Assembly (NCBI RefSeq): GCF_001577835.2
Contig: NC_029519.1
Location: 39,359,977-39,423,976 of the forward strand
Direction: 5' to 3'
DNA from: Coturnix japonica
Taxonomy: Eukaryota; Chordata; Aves; Galliformes; Phasianidae
Length of the DNA stretch: 64,000 nt
Positions within the stretch are counted from its first letter, which is position 1, and the number at the start of each line of letters is the position of its first letter. The notes beneath the pieces are model-generated. The model did no database searches. It worked only from the letters and a program-made list of their open reading frames with translations, and was not told the origin of the DNA. Below, in pieces: positions 39,301 through 54,300 of this stretch. The position numbers were made by a program, and so were the translations under genes.

Positions 39301-42300
39301 CTTAGTAAGGCTGTTTTTTGCCTCTTCCCTGAATTTTGTCAGTTTGTTTCTTGGTGGGTTTCCTAATGTGTATTTTGTTTAATGGCATCTAGGAAATCTG
39401 AAAAGAGGCTTCTGTCTTAGGCCTTACACTCCTTGAATTCTTGTTTCACTCTCCCCTACTTTATATGTAGAAATAAAATTTTGAAACCTGGGTGTTGAGA
39501 TAAATGAATCCTCACAGTCTATAGATTTCCTTCACATTCTTTTTACTCTGTATTTCATTAAATCATAAATCAGCAGTAATTCACCTAGTAATAGTTATAT
39601 TCTGAGTTCTGAATACAATATACTCACTATATTCAGAAATGCTTGATTAGACTACTGTACATCTCCATCTTTTTTTTATTTCATCTATTTCATGGGGTTG
39701 TCACTCAATGGCATTATAAAGAGACAGAAGACAAGCAAAAATGAATTACTTTTAAAAGTAAATTGCAAAATATGTATCATATTTATTTTTAAACTCCAAA
39801 ACCATGAGGACTTATGTGATTCCAGTGACTAATGATATATTATTTTTATTTTGCAGAGATATGATAGCTACTGGTTGTGAGGATAAAAATGTTCGTGTTT
39901 ATTACTTGGCAACTAGCTCTGATCAGCCACTGAAAGTTTTTACTGGACATACTGCAAAGGTGTTTCGTGTACGTTGGTCTCCTCTGAGAGAAGGAATCCT
40001 GTGCAGTGGCTCTGATGATGGGTGTGTATTTCTGAACTGTGAGAAGATCCCAAGCACTGGGCTATTAGAATGACTTTTAACATTTGTACTCTTGTTGCCA
40101 CTGGCTCTTTAAGAAGCTCTGTGGATAATGGATAATTCAGATCTCTCTGCAGGTCAGATTCAGAATGCTGGCCATTGACTCTAGCCTCTTTTATAATTGC
40201 CTTTTGTTAAGTAATAATATTTTATAATTACTTTTGTAAAGATATTGCAAATAAATATTCTGAAGCTTAGAATATTGCTAAAGTAGAGAGAGTCATATTT
40301 TGGTAGATAATTTAATGAGCATAGGTCTTTTGTATCCTGTTTCAGTACTGTTCGAATATGGGATTATACACAGGATGCTTGTATAAGTATTCTTAGTGGA
40401 CATAAAGCTCCAGTGCGAGGACTGATGTGGAATCCTGAAATTCCATACCTTCTGGTATCTGGCAGTTGGGACTATTCCATTCAAGTCTGGGACACAAGAG
40501 ATGGAACGTGCTTGGATGCTGTTTATGATCATGGTGCAGATGTATATGGTAATATTTAAAATACACTTTATTTCTGTATTAAAATGAATTTTAAATATTT
40601 GACCACACTTTTAAATTCTGTCTCCACTAGGATTAACATGTCATCCTAGTCGACCATTTACTATGGCATCATGCTCTCGTGACTCTACTGTGAGACTTTG
40701 GTCATTGACACCACTTATAAATCCTCTACCGATAAATATCTTAGCAGATAAATGCTGGGATGAGGTTATTGGTAATATAGGTAAGCAGACTGCATATATA
40801 ATTGTTTAGATATTGTACATGTTACTGTACTTAAAATTATGTATGCATATATAATTTCTAAATATTTTCTGTATTAGATCGTGCTGTAGAATCTGGTGCT
40901 CCTCCTTTGCTGTGTGGTAAAGTTTCCAGAGATATTAAGCAAGAAGTAGAAAAGATGATAGGAAATACTCGAGAAGAAAAACTAAGATGGTTTTCAGAAT
41001 GTTTTTCAGTAAGTATTCTACAGACTTAAGGATCATTGCAACACCTTGAGGATGTTAGATAACATAAGGTTGACAGTTTGTCCTGCTTTCTCCTCTGAAG
41101 TCAGCCTCCAAAACTAAGGATAGAAATTATAATTTTCTGTTGAATAAAATGAAAATATGTTATATATTGAACTACACTGAATTCCTATTCTAGTCTGCGA
41201 AAGGGTTGCTGGATAAGGTTTAAACTGCCTAAGTCTGTGTAATACTGAATTGCTGTATTACCTCCTGGCAGCTGTAGATGTGAACCACTTTTGCCCCAGA
41301 GGCTGTCTATTGACTGTTTTGTTGCAAAATAAAGTTTCCTTTAAATCACTGCAGCTTTTTGGTGCAGTTGAGTTAACATTATCAACTCCTGTATCCCTGT
41401 GATTATTTACTGCATGTGGGCTGAAATTGAGGTAGAAAAAGGGCAAAAATATCTTAGAATTACACTTCGTGTGAGATGAGTACGCTGATCTGCAGAGATC
41501 TAGTTCATGCAAAATTTTTGTATGCTTTGATTTCTGGCTAAATTTTAGGGTATGATGCTGAAACACCCTTCCTCAATTACAAATCCTGAAATTTCCTGAC
41601 CATTCCATAGAAGTGTTCTTATACAATTCCTTGTTTGATGAAAGTGCTACATTTTGATGTCCTATGTTAATTCTAGAGCAAAACTATTTCAAAACATTAG
41701 AATTTTCAGAGAACAAATTTTTCTCATCAGCTGTGTTTGGTTTTTGAGTCCAGCACCTGCTTAAACTACTGTGAGTAGGTTCCTCTGGGTAGCTTCCTTC
41801 AGGTCAAAGGCTTAATGATTTTTTTTTATTATTATTTTTTTTTTGTAAGCTTTTTTAACTACTTAGTCCCTTCAGGAATTAATTCAATATTAAGCTATCA
41901 TCTTCCTTTTTTTACAGAGGGAAAGACTGAAATACTAGAACAGTGTAAATGTTTAAAATTTTATGGAAATTCCCCACAAAATATCACTGCAACCTGTAGA
42001 AGCTCATGTGTACTGGTGCACCAGACATCTCTTTTTTTTGAGTTTTAATGTAGTAAACTGGATTTTGTGTTGAACTCTATTTTTTTATTTATTTTTTTTT
42101 GGTTAACCTGACTCATGCCTTTCTTCCACAAAAGACAGTAAACAACTTCTTGAATAGCTATTGCAACCCATCAGATATTGTTTTATGCCTGTGCTAATTG
42201 CAACAGAGCTTGTACCCACTTGGAAACAAAAGGGGAAGCTCTAATGGTGAGCCTTCAGCTGTAACTGTACATAAGCAAATACTTTGATTCATGAGTCTTA

Positions 42301-45300
42301 TGATATCTTTTGTTTTCAGAAATGAAGGAGTTTTATTGAGTGTCATAGTAAATCTTCCAATAGTAAAATGGTCTGGAGTTTTATTTCTCGGCAAGCATTT
42401 TTTAAGGCCTTTACAAGTTTCATTTCTCTTGAATGTTATTGTAATACAACTTTCTTTTTCATCCATAACAATTTCAGCCTCCAGGAGGCAGCAAAAATTT
42501 GTGGGATTTAGTTGCTGTAATAAAAGGACGGGATGATAGTCTGCTTCCACAAAATTACCGCAAAGGAATTATGCATATCAAACATCTTGTTAGATTTAAA
42601 ATGGTAAGTGAAACATAAATGTTATGAGAAGATTGTTAATAACCTGTTTAGTATCTCACTCTTAAAATAGTACGTAGTTTTTTTCCAAAGGATTACAACT
42701 TATTTCATGTCTGAAAATTTTTGTGCAATGTCAGTTCTCTACTCAATACTGATCTGTTAGAATAGTGGCTTCTAGGTAAGTCTGTAGTGATTTGATAAAT
42801 ACTATATTAAAATTCTAAGCTTTATATGTGTATTTTATATTCAGTAAAGTAAAATTCTTTGGTTAGATAAATCCAGAGTTTATAGTTGTGTCCAGATGAG
42901 GGACGGGGGTATTCATGTGTGAAAATGGAGGAGAGGCAGCAGAAATGGGCTGTCTGGAAGGAGCAGAAAAGCAAGAACCTGTCATTAATGGAGTTACGCA
43001 GCTTTAGACTGACTTAGACAGGAACATGCAATTCCAGAACCAGGAATCATCTGTAGATACATATATTAAAAGTCAATCAGATGTACAGTTTGTACAGAAT
43101 ATGGAGATGTGGTTCTTTTAGGGACTTCTCAGGGAAACTAAACAATCCCATGTTCTAATGACTGAGTTGGAAATAGAGGAAAGTGATTTGTGTGAATCAG
43201 GCCATGCTTTAACTGCAAAGGACTAAATACCTACTGGGTATTATGTGATGTTTGCTATTATATGCAAAAAAAAAAAAAGTCTCTTTTGCATAAGACACCA
43301 GACTCTTATTAAGGAGTAGCTTTTCATATCTTAAGGCTCTGGTGATAGATGTTTTTTTTATTGCAGATATTAACTGTAATTATAGCAGCTACGTAGTAAG
43401 AAAAAGTGAGATAGTTTGGTTTGTAAGTAAAACAACAAAATAGTTTGTTTTTCTCAGCAGCTGACATTGCCAAAGTAAACTAAAGGTAGACAACTGCAAT
43501 TGCAAAGAATGGTTGTGGTTCATTCAATACTGTATATGCTGAAATATAAGTGTATGAAGAGCTAAATGTGCTCTTGTGTGCATTTATGGTAGTGTTTAAA
43601 AATTGTAATATGAAATGCGACAGGGTTTTTTTTATTGCATTCGGAATTAGTTGTGATCCTTTTGCAACTTATTTCTCAGACTCTGCCAGCTAGAGAAATT
43701 TAGTCTTACCTCCTAAACCAATATAGAAATTACAGTTGTTAGAAATACCAGTTATTTGTTTGTCATATGGTAAGCGGGGTGTGATAGAACTTTAAACCCA
43801 CTGTCTTTATTGACTTTCAAATAAAGAAAGAAGAGTAATAAGTATGATTCCCAGTAATACGCTAATCTCAAAATAGAGAGATGTTTGTAATGGACATTTG
43901 TGTGAGTTAATATTGCATGTGAGAGTATGGTTGAGAATGAAACAAAAATATGTAAAAGATTGAAGGAGATAAGAAGGAAAGTCTATATCATATTCTGAGA
44001 AGAATTTTTATCTTAAGTTATAGCTTTTGTATTCCACTGTAATGCATTCTTGAGAATACTTATTTTCATCATAGCAAACTAACTGGATTCTTTCTTTTTT
44101 TTTCTCTTTAATTTACTCTCTTTTTTTATCAGTCTGAAGCTCATGAGCTGACAGCAGTAAAAATGTCCAAGTTTGGAGATGGTATTGGTGCACCAAGCAA
44201 AAAGGAAAGGCTTAAAGAAGCTGCAGAAATTCATTTAAGATTAGGACAAATTCAGCGGTATTGTGAACTGATGGTAGAGCTTGGAGAGGTAAAATATCAG
44301 AACATTACTGATGATGATTATAATGAAGATTATGAAAACCAGCTGGCATAGCAACAAAAGGGAAAATGAATCTTGAAAAGTGATCTTGCTCCAGTTATAT
44401 TGTTTTTAACATACAAAGACTAGTCTGTAGCTCATTACTTTAACTTTTTGACAAATATATTGTAATGGAAGAAATATAATTAAAGATACAGTTCTTTCCC
44501 AAAGTACAATCATCAGGAAAAACATATTGCTGCTTTCTTCTAGTGGGATAAAGCTCTCTCAGTTGCACCGGGTGTATCGATGAAATATTGGAAGAAGTTA
44601 ATGCAAAGGTAAAATGATGAAAATACAGTGTTGAGTTGTAGCTTCTGTACTTAAAGTAACATAAACTAGTAGTAAGATTAAATACTAGTATTAGTAGTAA
44701 TTGGCTTCTGTTACAACACTCTAGCAATGTACTTTTTTTTTTTTAGTAAGCTTTGGCCTGAAACTGTCAGGGACTTCAAGTGTGATTGTAGACATCAAGT
44801 TAAAAACTTAAGCATAAACTACAGGTTTAACTTGAAACTTTGTCTGGTAGAATGCAGTATCCTTAAAGCTTGCATCTTCTGGGATTTGGAAATGCAGATG
44901 GGTTTCAATTAACTTTATATAACCTCATTTAATACCTATACCGTAATGTTTAGTGGTCAGTTATATATGTAGATCTTTCTTGTTTGTTTATTCATTTGTT
45001 TAATTAGGAGAGCTGACCAGTTAATTCAGGAAGGAAATGATGATGTTATCCCATACTGTATAGCTACTGGAGATGTGAAGAAAGTAGTTGCTTTCTTTAC
45101 TTCAAGAGGTCAGCTTAAAGAGGCTCTACTTGTTGCGCAGGTATTTTTACGTATGCCAGTGTATGTAATAGCATTTAGCTATTCATTTCTGATTCTGAAG
45201 ATGGCAAGGATATTTAAAAGGCTAACTGTTCAATTTTGTAAAATTGCTAAATAATGCAACTCTGTTTTTTTTTTACTTCTGTTCCCACTTTTTACTAAGA

Positions 45301-48300
45301 AATCATAAAAATGTATCTCATACTGATTTTCTTTAAGCCTGATTCTTCTAAATTGCAATGAGGCAGCTATAATAAAAACTGATTATTAGTGCCAGGTTAA
45401 AGTAAAAAGTGTATATAACTTGATTTTTATCATTCTGTTCTTATAAGTCTCTGAGAGTTTCTCATGTTTTTCCATCAAAGCCTTAGTTATGCTTCTTCCT
45501 CCAGAATCTTAGGGTGAAATTATTCAGCTGCTGTAGTAGTAAATGTAGGAAATCAGCACTTGTATTCAGGTAACCTCTTAAATTAATGTAATAAAGCAGT
45601 ACAAGTATGTGTGTAAATGCAAGTTAAAGGGTATGAAAAACATGAAAGACTGGTAATTCATTTCCATTTATCCCTGTTCCTTTATTCTGAGTAATTTTTG
45701 CCTGCTTTATACAGTTTCTTAAACTGTCAAAGAAAAAAAAAAAAAAGGCTTTGCTTGTGCTGCTTTGGCTTTTCCAGATTTGCTGGCATGCCTACTAAAC
45801 TATGTCCATGGATTTCATCCTCTAGTCACTGTCATTTGTTCCTAGGGGGAGTAAAAAGTCTAGCTAGCAGCCCTCACTGTCCATTTAAAGCTGATTCAAA
45901 AGCTGAAAGAAGTGTTTTCAAATTCATAGAAAGGAAGAGATCACTTGCTTTGGTAATTCTGTTGTGTAGCTGAATAAAACCAGGCTAAAATTTAGCTATC
46001 AATGGGTTTGTTGATTTAAACATTTCTTTTTGCTATACTTGGGCTTTGCAAGAATGTTTAGAGAGCTCAGATTTATTCTTATTGAAAATCACGTTACTGG
46101 TTATAATTGACATTTTAATCTGTCTCTTTATTCTCTTCCAGGCTGCTTGTGAGGGAAATATGCAAATGTCATCGCTCTCCACAATGAGTGGAGATCACAA
46201 TTCTGATTTAAACAATACAGATGATTATAACGTGTAAGTTGTTGTAATTTATAAGTGAAATCTTCAAGTAGAATAAACCTTAGTAGTTTAATTTGGAACC
46301 AGCAATACAGAATTTGACAACAAAGTATTACATCTTCTAGTATTTATCTCATGGAGCCAACTGTCTACTGATGGATGTTATGCTGTTTAATCTCCTCCGT
46401 ATTGCCCCTTTCTGCCTGGTTGTTGTTTTTTTTTTTTTCACATATATGTATTACAGTTACAAGGAGCAATCCTACATGCTTAAATATGTCTTTAAAATTT
46501 TAGTTTTGTTTCATTAGAACTTTTGGAAAGTGTAGAGTAAGTTTCATTATTCAATAATATCTAAGAGACTATATTTTATGCATCTTCTGAAAGCTTGGAA
46601 GCTTGGAGTCTGTGTAGTTAATTCATTACTTTCATAGGTTTTAAGCAGTTGGAGCAAAACTTAGGCAGTATTCACTAGAGCAGGAGGAATATCCATGTAT
46701 TTTATTTCCTCAGTCTGAGGCATTTCTGTACTGGTGTTGATTTTGTGAAACTAATCCACTTGAATGTGTATCAGCAAAGATGGATTCAGTTCAAACTAGT
46801 AACATTTTTTTACTACTGTGTCGATATTTGTAATTCAGATATAGAAATTTCAGGATACAGAAGCAAACTTGTATTTAAATTCAGTGCCAAACAACTCTGA
46901 CCTTGAAGAGATTTTACTGAATTCATATGTTGTTAACTGCAGGCTTCTTCAGAAGGTCAATGAGGAACTGGCAGAATGGTATTTCCAAGATGGCAATGCA
47001 GTGCTTGCCGCATGTTGCCATCTGGCTGTTGAAAACATAGAGGTAACTTCTCATTTATTTTTTGTTTATTCTTTTTAACTCTTTATTTGCATTAAGGCCA
47101 ACATTCACTTTTTATAACACCATATATTATGTGGTTTGTTTTGTTTTTCCAAATGTGTGTGCTGCATTCTAAATTCTACCAGTTACACTTGTTTTAGCTT
47201 TATATTTCTTTATATGATCTTGATCTTTACAATATTGAAGGTAGTGGTAAAATCCCGTATTTTTGTTTTTTAATTTCAAATTTTTCTCATAAAGTTTTTT
47301 TCAGAAGGAATGCTTCCTGATTATTTCCATACAAACAACAACAGATACAAAGAGCACAATAGCACTGTTTGATAGAGCAAATTCTCAGCTATGGAATGCT
47401 TTTTATTGCTATCATTAGCTGTTTTCTCCAGTGATGAACAAGAGCTTGCATGCCATGCTTGTAACAGTCTGGACTAGTGGAGGTGACCTGGTGTTGCCAC
47501 TGCTGAGAAGTCCCACACAGCTCTTCACTGTGCTAATATCTGCTGTTTGGTTTCCACAAGCATGCAGCAAGCATAAGTGAATGTCAATAGGTGCATTTTT
47601 TTTATTATTTTTTTTTTCCACATAGAGGAATTAAATCTTACATCTTTGCTTCATGTGCAATTCCATGTCAGATGCCATTTTGTCAGCCTACCCCTCTGCT
47701 GCCATCTGATACACATCAAAAACGTTTCATGGGATACTGGTGGTGAAATATTCCAAATACTGCTGTCCTTTCCTAGATATTAACAAATATGATAGTGATT
47801 CCTGTATGTATGAAGTTTAATCTCTTTGATCAAACGAAGGAAGTATCTGCAAAAGGAAATCTAAAAGATTATTTGAAAACTGATTGACACTTGGTACATA
47901 ATTACTGACTCATTCAAGAGGCCTAAATTTTATATGAAAAATTTATTTAATTAATGCTTCTTTTAAAAAAATTTCCTTTTGTAAAAAGGCAGTCTTGTAA
48001 ATGAATGTCATGTGCTGAACATGGTGAATCCTCAAGAATAATTGTGTCCTTTAATGATACAATTTTTTCATTGAGCAAGCTTGCAATGGCAAACCTGATT
48101 CGTGGAAATGAACTGGAGTTGGCAATCAGTGTGGGTACTGTCTTAGGAGAAAGTGCAGCGCAAGCAACACATTATGCCCTAGAATTGCTAGCAAGAAAAT
48201 GTATGACAGTAACAACATGGTAAGAATTTTTTACTCCACAGAAGATTTGTTTATTCCCCTCCCCTGAAAAAATAATGGTGTGTCTCATACTGAAACTTAT

Positions 48301-51300
48301 ATACCCCAGGCCACTGTTGAGTAGGTAGATTTCTGATTGAATAAGAATTGCACCTGTGAAGCACAGAGAATGCAAACAAATCTACTTTAACCTCAAAATA
48401 CATTGTGTGAAAGTAAGAAAACAGTTCTTGTCATTTACACTGTGAAAAGCACTGAAAAAGTTAGGTATCTATTTGGGCTCTAATTAGCATAGTAAGTCCT
48501 AATCTGTACAGAGTAAAAGTGACTGCTTTGGACAAAGTAAGGCTAATACTGAATTACAAAGTCAAAAGTCAGTGAAGTTTAAGAAGGATCTGCAAAGTGA
48601 TTTTAAGTACTTGTCTGACAATTTAAAATCACGAGAGACTGAAGAATTACTTTATACTGATATTGGATACACAGGTATCTGACAAAATTTAAAGATGAAA
48701 AAGGATTACTGTTTAATGATGGAGGAGTAGGTTATTCCTCTGTTGCATACAAGGAAAGTTCATTTCTCCCCTAGATTTTTATCTTCTTTCTTGTAGTGGC
48801 TTTACTTTGAAAGATGTTTTTGGACTGTTGTCTACCAATAAAACAAAATATTGCTAAGATATATTTGGCAGCTGTGTGGTATTTCAGAATTAACATTCAT
48901 GTATTTAAACGGGCATGATTGAGCCTTAGTTTTCCTCCTGAACTTAGAATTTGTTCAGGCAAATAAAGAGAGATTCATGAGTCTCTCCGTATTTTGTAAT
49001 AGAGATACTGACAGCATAGCTGCGCATCCTTTGGTTTTCTGTGTTTGTGTGGTCACGCATGGGAAAGGTGGAGCTTAAGAGCCTTTGAGCTTATTTGAAG
49101 GGCTCACTTCTTTATACAGGCTCTTGTTTGTAAGGATAGCCATCATCAGGAAACATTTCATTTCAGAGAAACAATGTAGATACCTCAAGGAATATCAGAA
49201 GGTTGATTACTAATAAAATCAATTTCTGATGGAATGTTTTTAGAAATGCTCGAAAATGATTTGATTGATTCTTAAGGGCTATATTATATATAACACAATT
49301 TGAGGCCACTGTATTGAGTATTCCTTTGAATTTTTTAATGAACATTTGATTTCAGTTTTCAGCTGAGCAGTTTCTAAACAATTAAAAAAAAACAAAAACA
49401 AAAAAAAACCCATTATTGGTTATGTAGGTGATTATTTTTTCCAACCACCCTGCCATAAACAGGGTTGCCACTCACTAGCACTGACTGCCCAGGGCCCCAT
49501 TGAACCCAACCTTGAATGCCCCCGGGGATGGGGCATCCACAGCTTTTTCTGGCAACCTTTTCCAGTACCTCACTGCTCTCTGAGGTCTTTAAAATTTGTG
49601 AAATATAGTATATATTCTCAGTCTTTTTGTATCTTGGGGAAGTGGCTATTTCATGGTAATAGTATAAGATGTTTTCCAAGACCTTTTGCCATTAGGTTTG
49701 TTAGATAGCAAAAGGTAATGGAAAAAAATTCTAATGTTATTCAAGTAGGCTTATCTGATTCTTGGATTTGCTGTTGTTATTTAGTTACTTCCTATTTGAA
49801 TTTTCCTATGTATTCAAAGTAAGAATATGAAACAAAAATTTGTTCAAGATCTGTTCATTACTGTTTCAATGTCTTCCTTTTAGCCTTCCTTCACTTGGAT
49901 ACAGGTATTTTGCTTGTTTCTAGAAAGAGAGAGAAGTGTGTAACTTTACTAATGCTGAAAATAAGTTCCATGTCCTCATTAGTTAATCACAGTCAGTGCT
50001 GGAATGTAGGATAAAAAGCAATTATAAATATTGGACAGGAACTTAACATTTTTTAAGCCAAAGACTGCATTCTGAAAACTCATGTGAACTCAGTGAGAGC
50101 TTTTGCCTTACACAGGGACAAGTCAGTCTTGAGGCCCATAGGAGAAATGATGCTTGCATGAACAGGAGAGCCAAAGATCCAACAGAATAATCAGTTGTTA
50201 AAAGCTTAATCTAGTTTTTTGGTTTTTTTTAAGTAGATGATTAATATTTTTATGCGTGCTTTCTCCTGATGCTTCTTGTTATTGAATTAAACAAGAAGTA
50301 AAGAACATGTTAGGAGTGTCAGATTGCTAAAGCACATTTTTTTCTGTTCTGAAGCATGAAAATGGGTGTCCAGTTCCTGTGCTGCATAATCTCTTCTGTA
50401 ATATTGCAGAAGTTGTAGCCATTCCAAATGACTGAGTGATGCTTTATGCTGATGTTCTGGTGCTCTAAAAGCTTTTTACCCTCCTGAGTTCTCAAAGTTT
50501 TACAGAGAATGTGCTTTCATGACAGAGTTACACTAATGTCTTTCTTACAACTTGGAATGATCCTATTCTCTCTTCCCTTCCCTGTTCACGTATTCCTGCA
50601 TCTCAGTTTGAGATGGTTTTGACACACAGGTGTTAAATTCAACTAACTAAAACCACAGAAAAATAATGTATGCTTTACCCCAAAAAGATTAATAGATTTT
50701 TGTTTTGTTGATTTATTTACTTATTTATTTTGCAAGGCAGTGACTTGAATCTTCCTACCTTGTGCTGATAAGAGTATCAGAGGAAGGGGTGATGGAGAAT
50801 CACATGAGAGATGGGAAATCAGGATCAGAATGATAGAGGAATGGAAAGGGAGATAGCAGGGAAGCAAGAAGTAGAACCTCCCCCTTTAGGCTTTTTTAGG
50901 AAGTTGCTGATAAGAATTTTAAGCGTTGTTTATTTCACCAAAAATAGACTCAGACTTAGTTACCTTGTTGCTTTTGCTCTCATCTGAAAGTAGCTGCTTT
51001 GTTTGTGTTCTTCCATAAACTAGAAAGAATGTGAGTTTCCTTCTATATTACAAACCATTAAGAGTAACTGTATCTTGTCTTGTGTTTATGCAGGGACTTA
51101 GCAGCTGATCTTCTTATGATGATTCCTGATAATAAACTGCAGTTGATAAAACTTTGTGCTTTTTATCCTGGATGCACAGCTGAAAGAAATGACCTACATG
51201 AAAAGGTAAAGTGAAATAGAATTCACCTAGTGTTAACAGAGTTTATGTATTAATTTGTTTCTTAATTTCAGAACATTTAAGGCTAAGGCCAAATAAAATT

Positions 51301-54300
51301 GTAAGATGATTTTCTTATACGTTGTATACTTAATCTTGTTTTCTGCTTTGTGCAGTGTTTCCATGGCACAGGTTACTTCCATAAGTAGCTTATGATCATC
51401 AGAATTACTTGTTTGTAGGGGTTCGTAGCCTCCTTGTCACTTATGTGTTTCCTAAACAGATCTTGGTAGGGCATCTTTATCTACTACCCTGAATTTACAT
51501 CTTACATCTGTAACCTCTTTAAATCCTCGTTTCCCCTCTTTTCATTAGTGAGGGAGTCTGCACCACTAACTCCCTTAATGTTCCATATCTATTAAGCAGT
51601 AGTAAAAAGTTCACAATCATTAACAATGGAAACAGATATTAATCATGTCAAAGTTAGGGAAGCATCTGCATTGTTCTCTTGTCTAAGTGGCTTTCTTAAT
51701 GCCTAATAAATGGAGGTATATCTTTCAAACATCTCTTTAGAGAGAGATTGATCTTAATGTTATGTATTTTTGTGCATCTCAGATAACTCTTTAAGTATTA
51801 TAATAATTCTTTAGCAAAATCGTTGTTTTCTAGTGTAACCTTCCCAATGTAGAAGAATGTATGCGATTGGCAGAAACAACTGAGGCAGACGGTGATATAT
51901 TTGAAACTATAAAGTACTATCTGCTAAGCAGTGAACCAGAAAAAGCTCTCCCTATTGGCATTCAGTATGTGAAAGGTACTTGAACGAAAAAACTTTTTAA
52001 AGCACAATTAATTTGTATAGCTTCTCTCCTCAATTGTTTTTTTTTCTTTATTTTTGAACAGAGCAACTCTGTGGCTCAGATTGGACTTTAGATTCAGTCT
52101 GTCCTTACCTTGACCTTCTAAGTTACATTCGCACTGAACAATTAATGTTGAGTAACTGTACACAGTGAGTATGTTTTCCATATTTATAAAAGTGGAAATT
52201 TTACTTAAAGAAACTTCTGGAACTAAGAAAAACATCTATAGGTACAAACTGTTATCATTTTTGTTGACCAGAAGAGTGGTACAAACAGATTGGAAGCAAT
52301 AGGTTAGTTCCCAGCCTGGAGAACTCAATGTGGAATTTTCCTAGATTTTCAGGGTTTAGCAAAAAGAATGAAAGAGATTTGCCTGCTGCTTTCACAGGCA
52401 TTTATGGTGGGTTAGTCAATGTTGGTCTTATTTGGAGAAGCTCACTTTGCTTAGTTCTTGTTTCGGTTTTTTGCAGAAAAAGAGCAGTGGTAGCACACAC
52501 AATGTGTTTTTATGTTAAAGTGTTAAGGAAACTCAAGCTGTCAGTCTTCAAATTAACTCTAAAATAGTTAGATTGCTGTGTTTCACCGTTCATTAAAAGA
52601 TGGCTTAAACTAGGCCTGGATGTCTGCACAGATGAATATGAAGAACTAAAATGAGCAGAAAGCTTAACTCTTGTGTGTGGGGAAGACTGACAGTACTTAA
52701 GACCATGCAAATATGGAGCAGTTTTATTTAAATTTTAACATTTTATTGTATTGAAAGGTCTGAGTACCACTGTTTTTGTTACATTATGTGACTGGGCTTA
52801 TAAATGTATCTATGTTAAAACGTAATAGCGCTTGGTTTAGTGGGAAATTTTGGTGATAGGTTGATGGTTGGACCAAATGATCTTAGAATTCTTTTCCAAC
52901 CCTAGTGATTCTGTGATTCTATATCAGTATAATGCAGATGGAATGTAGTAACAGTTACATCACACGGAAACGAAAAGTAATTAGCAGGTGTGTATTCCCT
53001 ATGGAAGGTGGACTGATAAGATAGGTTTTAAAATTGTGTATTTGAATGTGTGAGTATTATGTTTTTTTTTCCAAATGCTTGAAGTCATTGTTCATGATTA
53101 ATACTTGTTCATTTATAGATTTCGGAATGAGTTGCTAATTTTGTGTGGTTACATCGGTGCTTTACTTGCTATCAGAAGACAGTACAATAGCATTGTACCT
53201 GCACTTTATGAATATACAAGGTAATATTATGATTTTAGTAACACTGAAACCTCAGTTCCTTTTATGGTATGTGCTACAGGTAGACCATGTTTCTCCACAA
53301 ATAGCGTGAGGTCCCAGTTCTGTGATAAATTATAGTGGTGTACCTTTGCCTTCTGCAGAGCTGCCTTTACTCTGTTTGTGCATCATGAAAATACAAGATT
53401 TTGAGTTAGTTCAGCAAGTTGTGAATTAATTATTTCAATAAAACACTTGGCTGTGTAAGAAAAACTAGTCTGTAGGTGAGCATTTGAAAGAAAAGTTATA
53501 TCTTATATCTAGTAATATTTCTGTGGCTTCATAGTGGTGACTGTCATGAGGGATCAAATGATAAAGTTGTATAAAAAATAGTTTAATGTTATATGTTTTT
53601 CTTTCAAGAAAATATGCATTGTTAGAATTAATTTGGACTTCATTTTCATTCCTTTTCAGCCAGCTTTTAAAAAGACGGAAAGTATCTGTACCTTTGGAAA
53701 TTACGCAGCTCTCTGAGGAATTAGGTGCGTGGAGAGCCTTCACTCAGTCAACCAAGTAGGTGGAAACAAAATTAGTATGATGATTCTACTAGCATTTAAA
53801 TGCTTTGTTATGAGTTCAATATTATCTCCCCCCATAAAATCTTTAATATAAAGTTTTAAATGTTTTGTGGATATTAGTTTCCAAAGCAAATTATGATGTG
53901 TGGCTGAAAAAAATAGTTTTTTCCTTTTTTTACAGACCTACCAATGAATTGCCATGCACCCCACCATCTGAGTCACAGAAAAAAGTGTATTCAGTACTGG
54001 TATCGCGAATACAAGAGGAGCCTCTGAAAGGAATGATTGGGCCTGACTGTGTCACTGGGTCAAATCTTCCCAGTCATTCAGATGTTCACATCTCTTGTTT
54101 GACAGGGCTAAGAATACAGGTACGGTTCCAGAGAGCCAAAGTAACCCACCTTGGTGTTAAAACTGAGTATCTATGAGGTTACCAGAAATCTAAGGTACAT
54201 TCCATCATGTACAAAGAATATTTTCCTTATTTTCCTTATTATCACAGTAGCTGAAGTTAAAGATAAGGACAAGTGCTGAGATCTGCTATATAAATAAGAC

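Larger units (their letters stand above)
48220..51093 (+). other. WDR17: WDR17 intron after coding exon 22
   Basis: 2.9 kb between exons 22 and 23. It holds an antisense CR1 piece at 49436 and a candidate 21-nt microexon at 49884-49904. In mammals an alternative exon lies in this intron, as I recall. Confidence 0.8.

Noticed and set aside
53936-54176. Alternative WDR17 end by reading through exon 28 to a stop at 54174
   Set aside because: The extension is not conserved, the GTACGG donor fits, and the expected conserved last exon is present at 55704.
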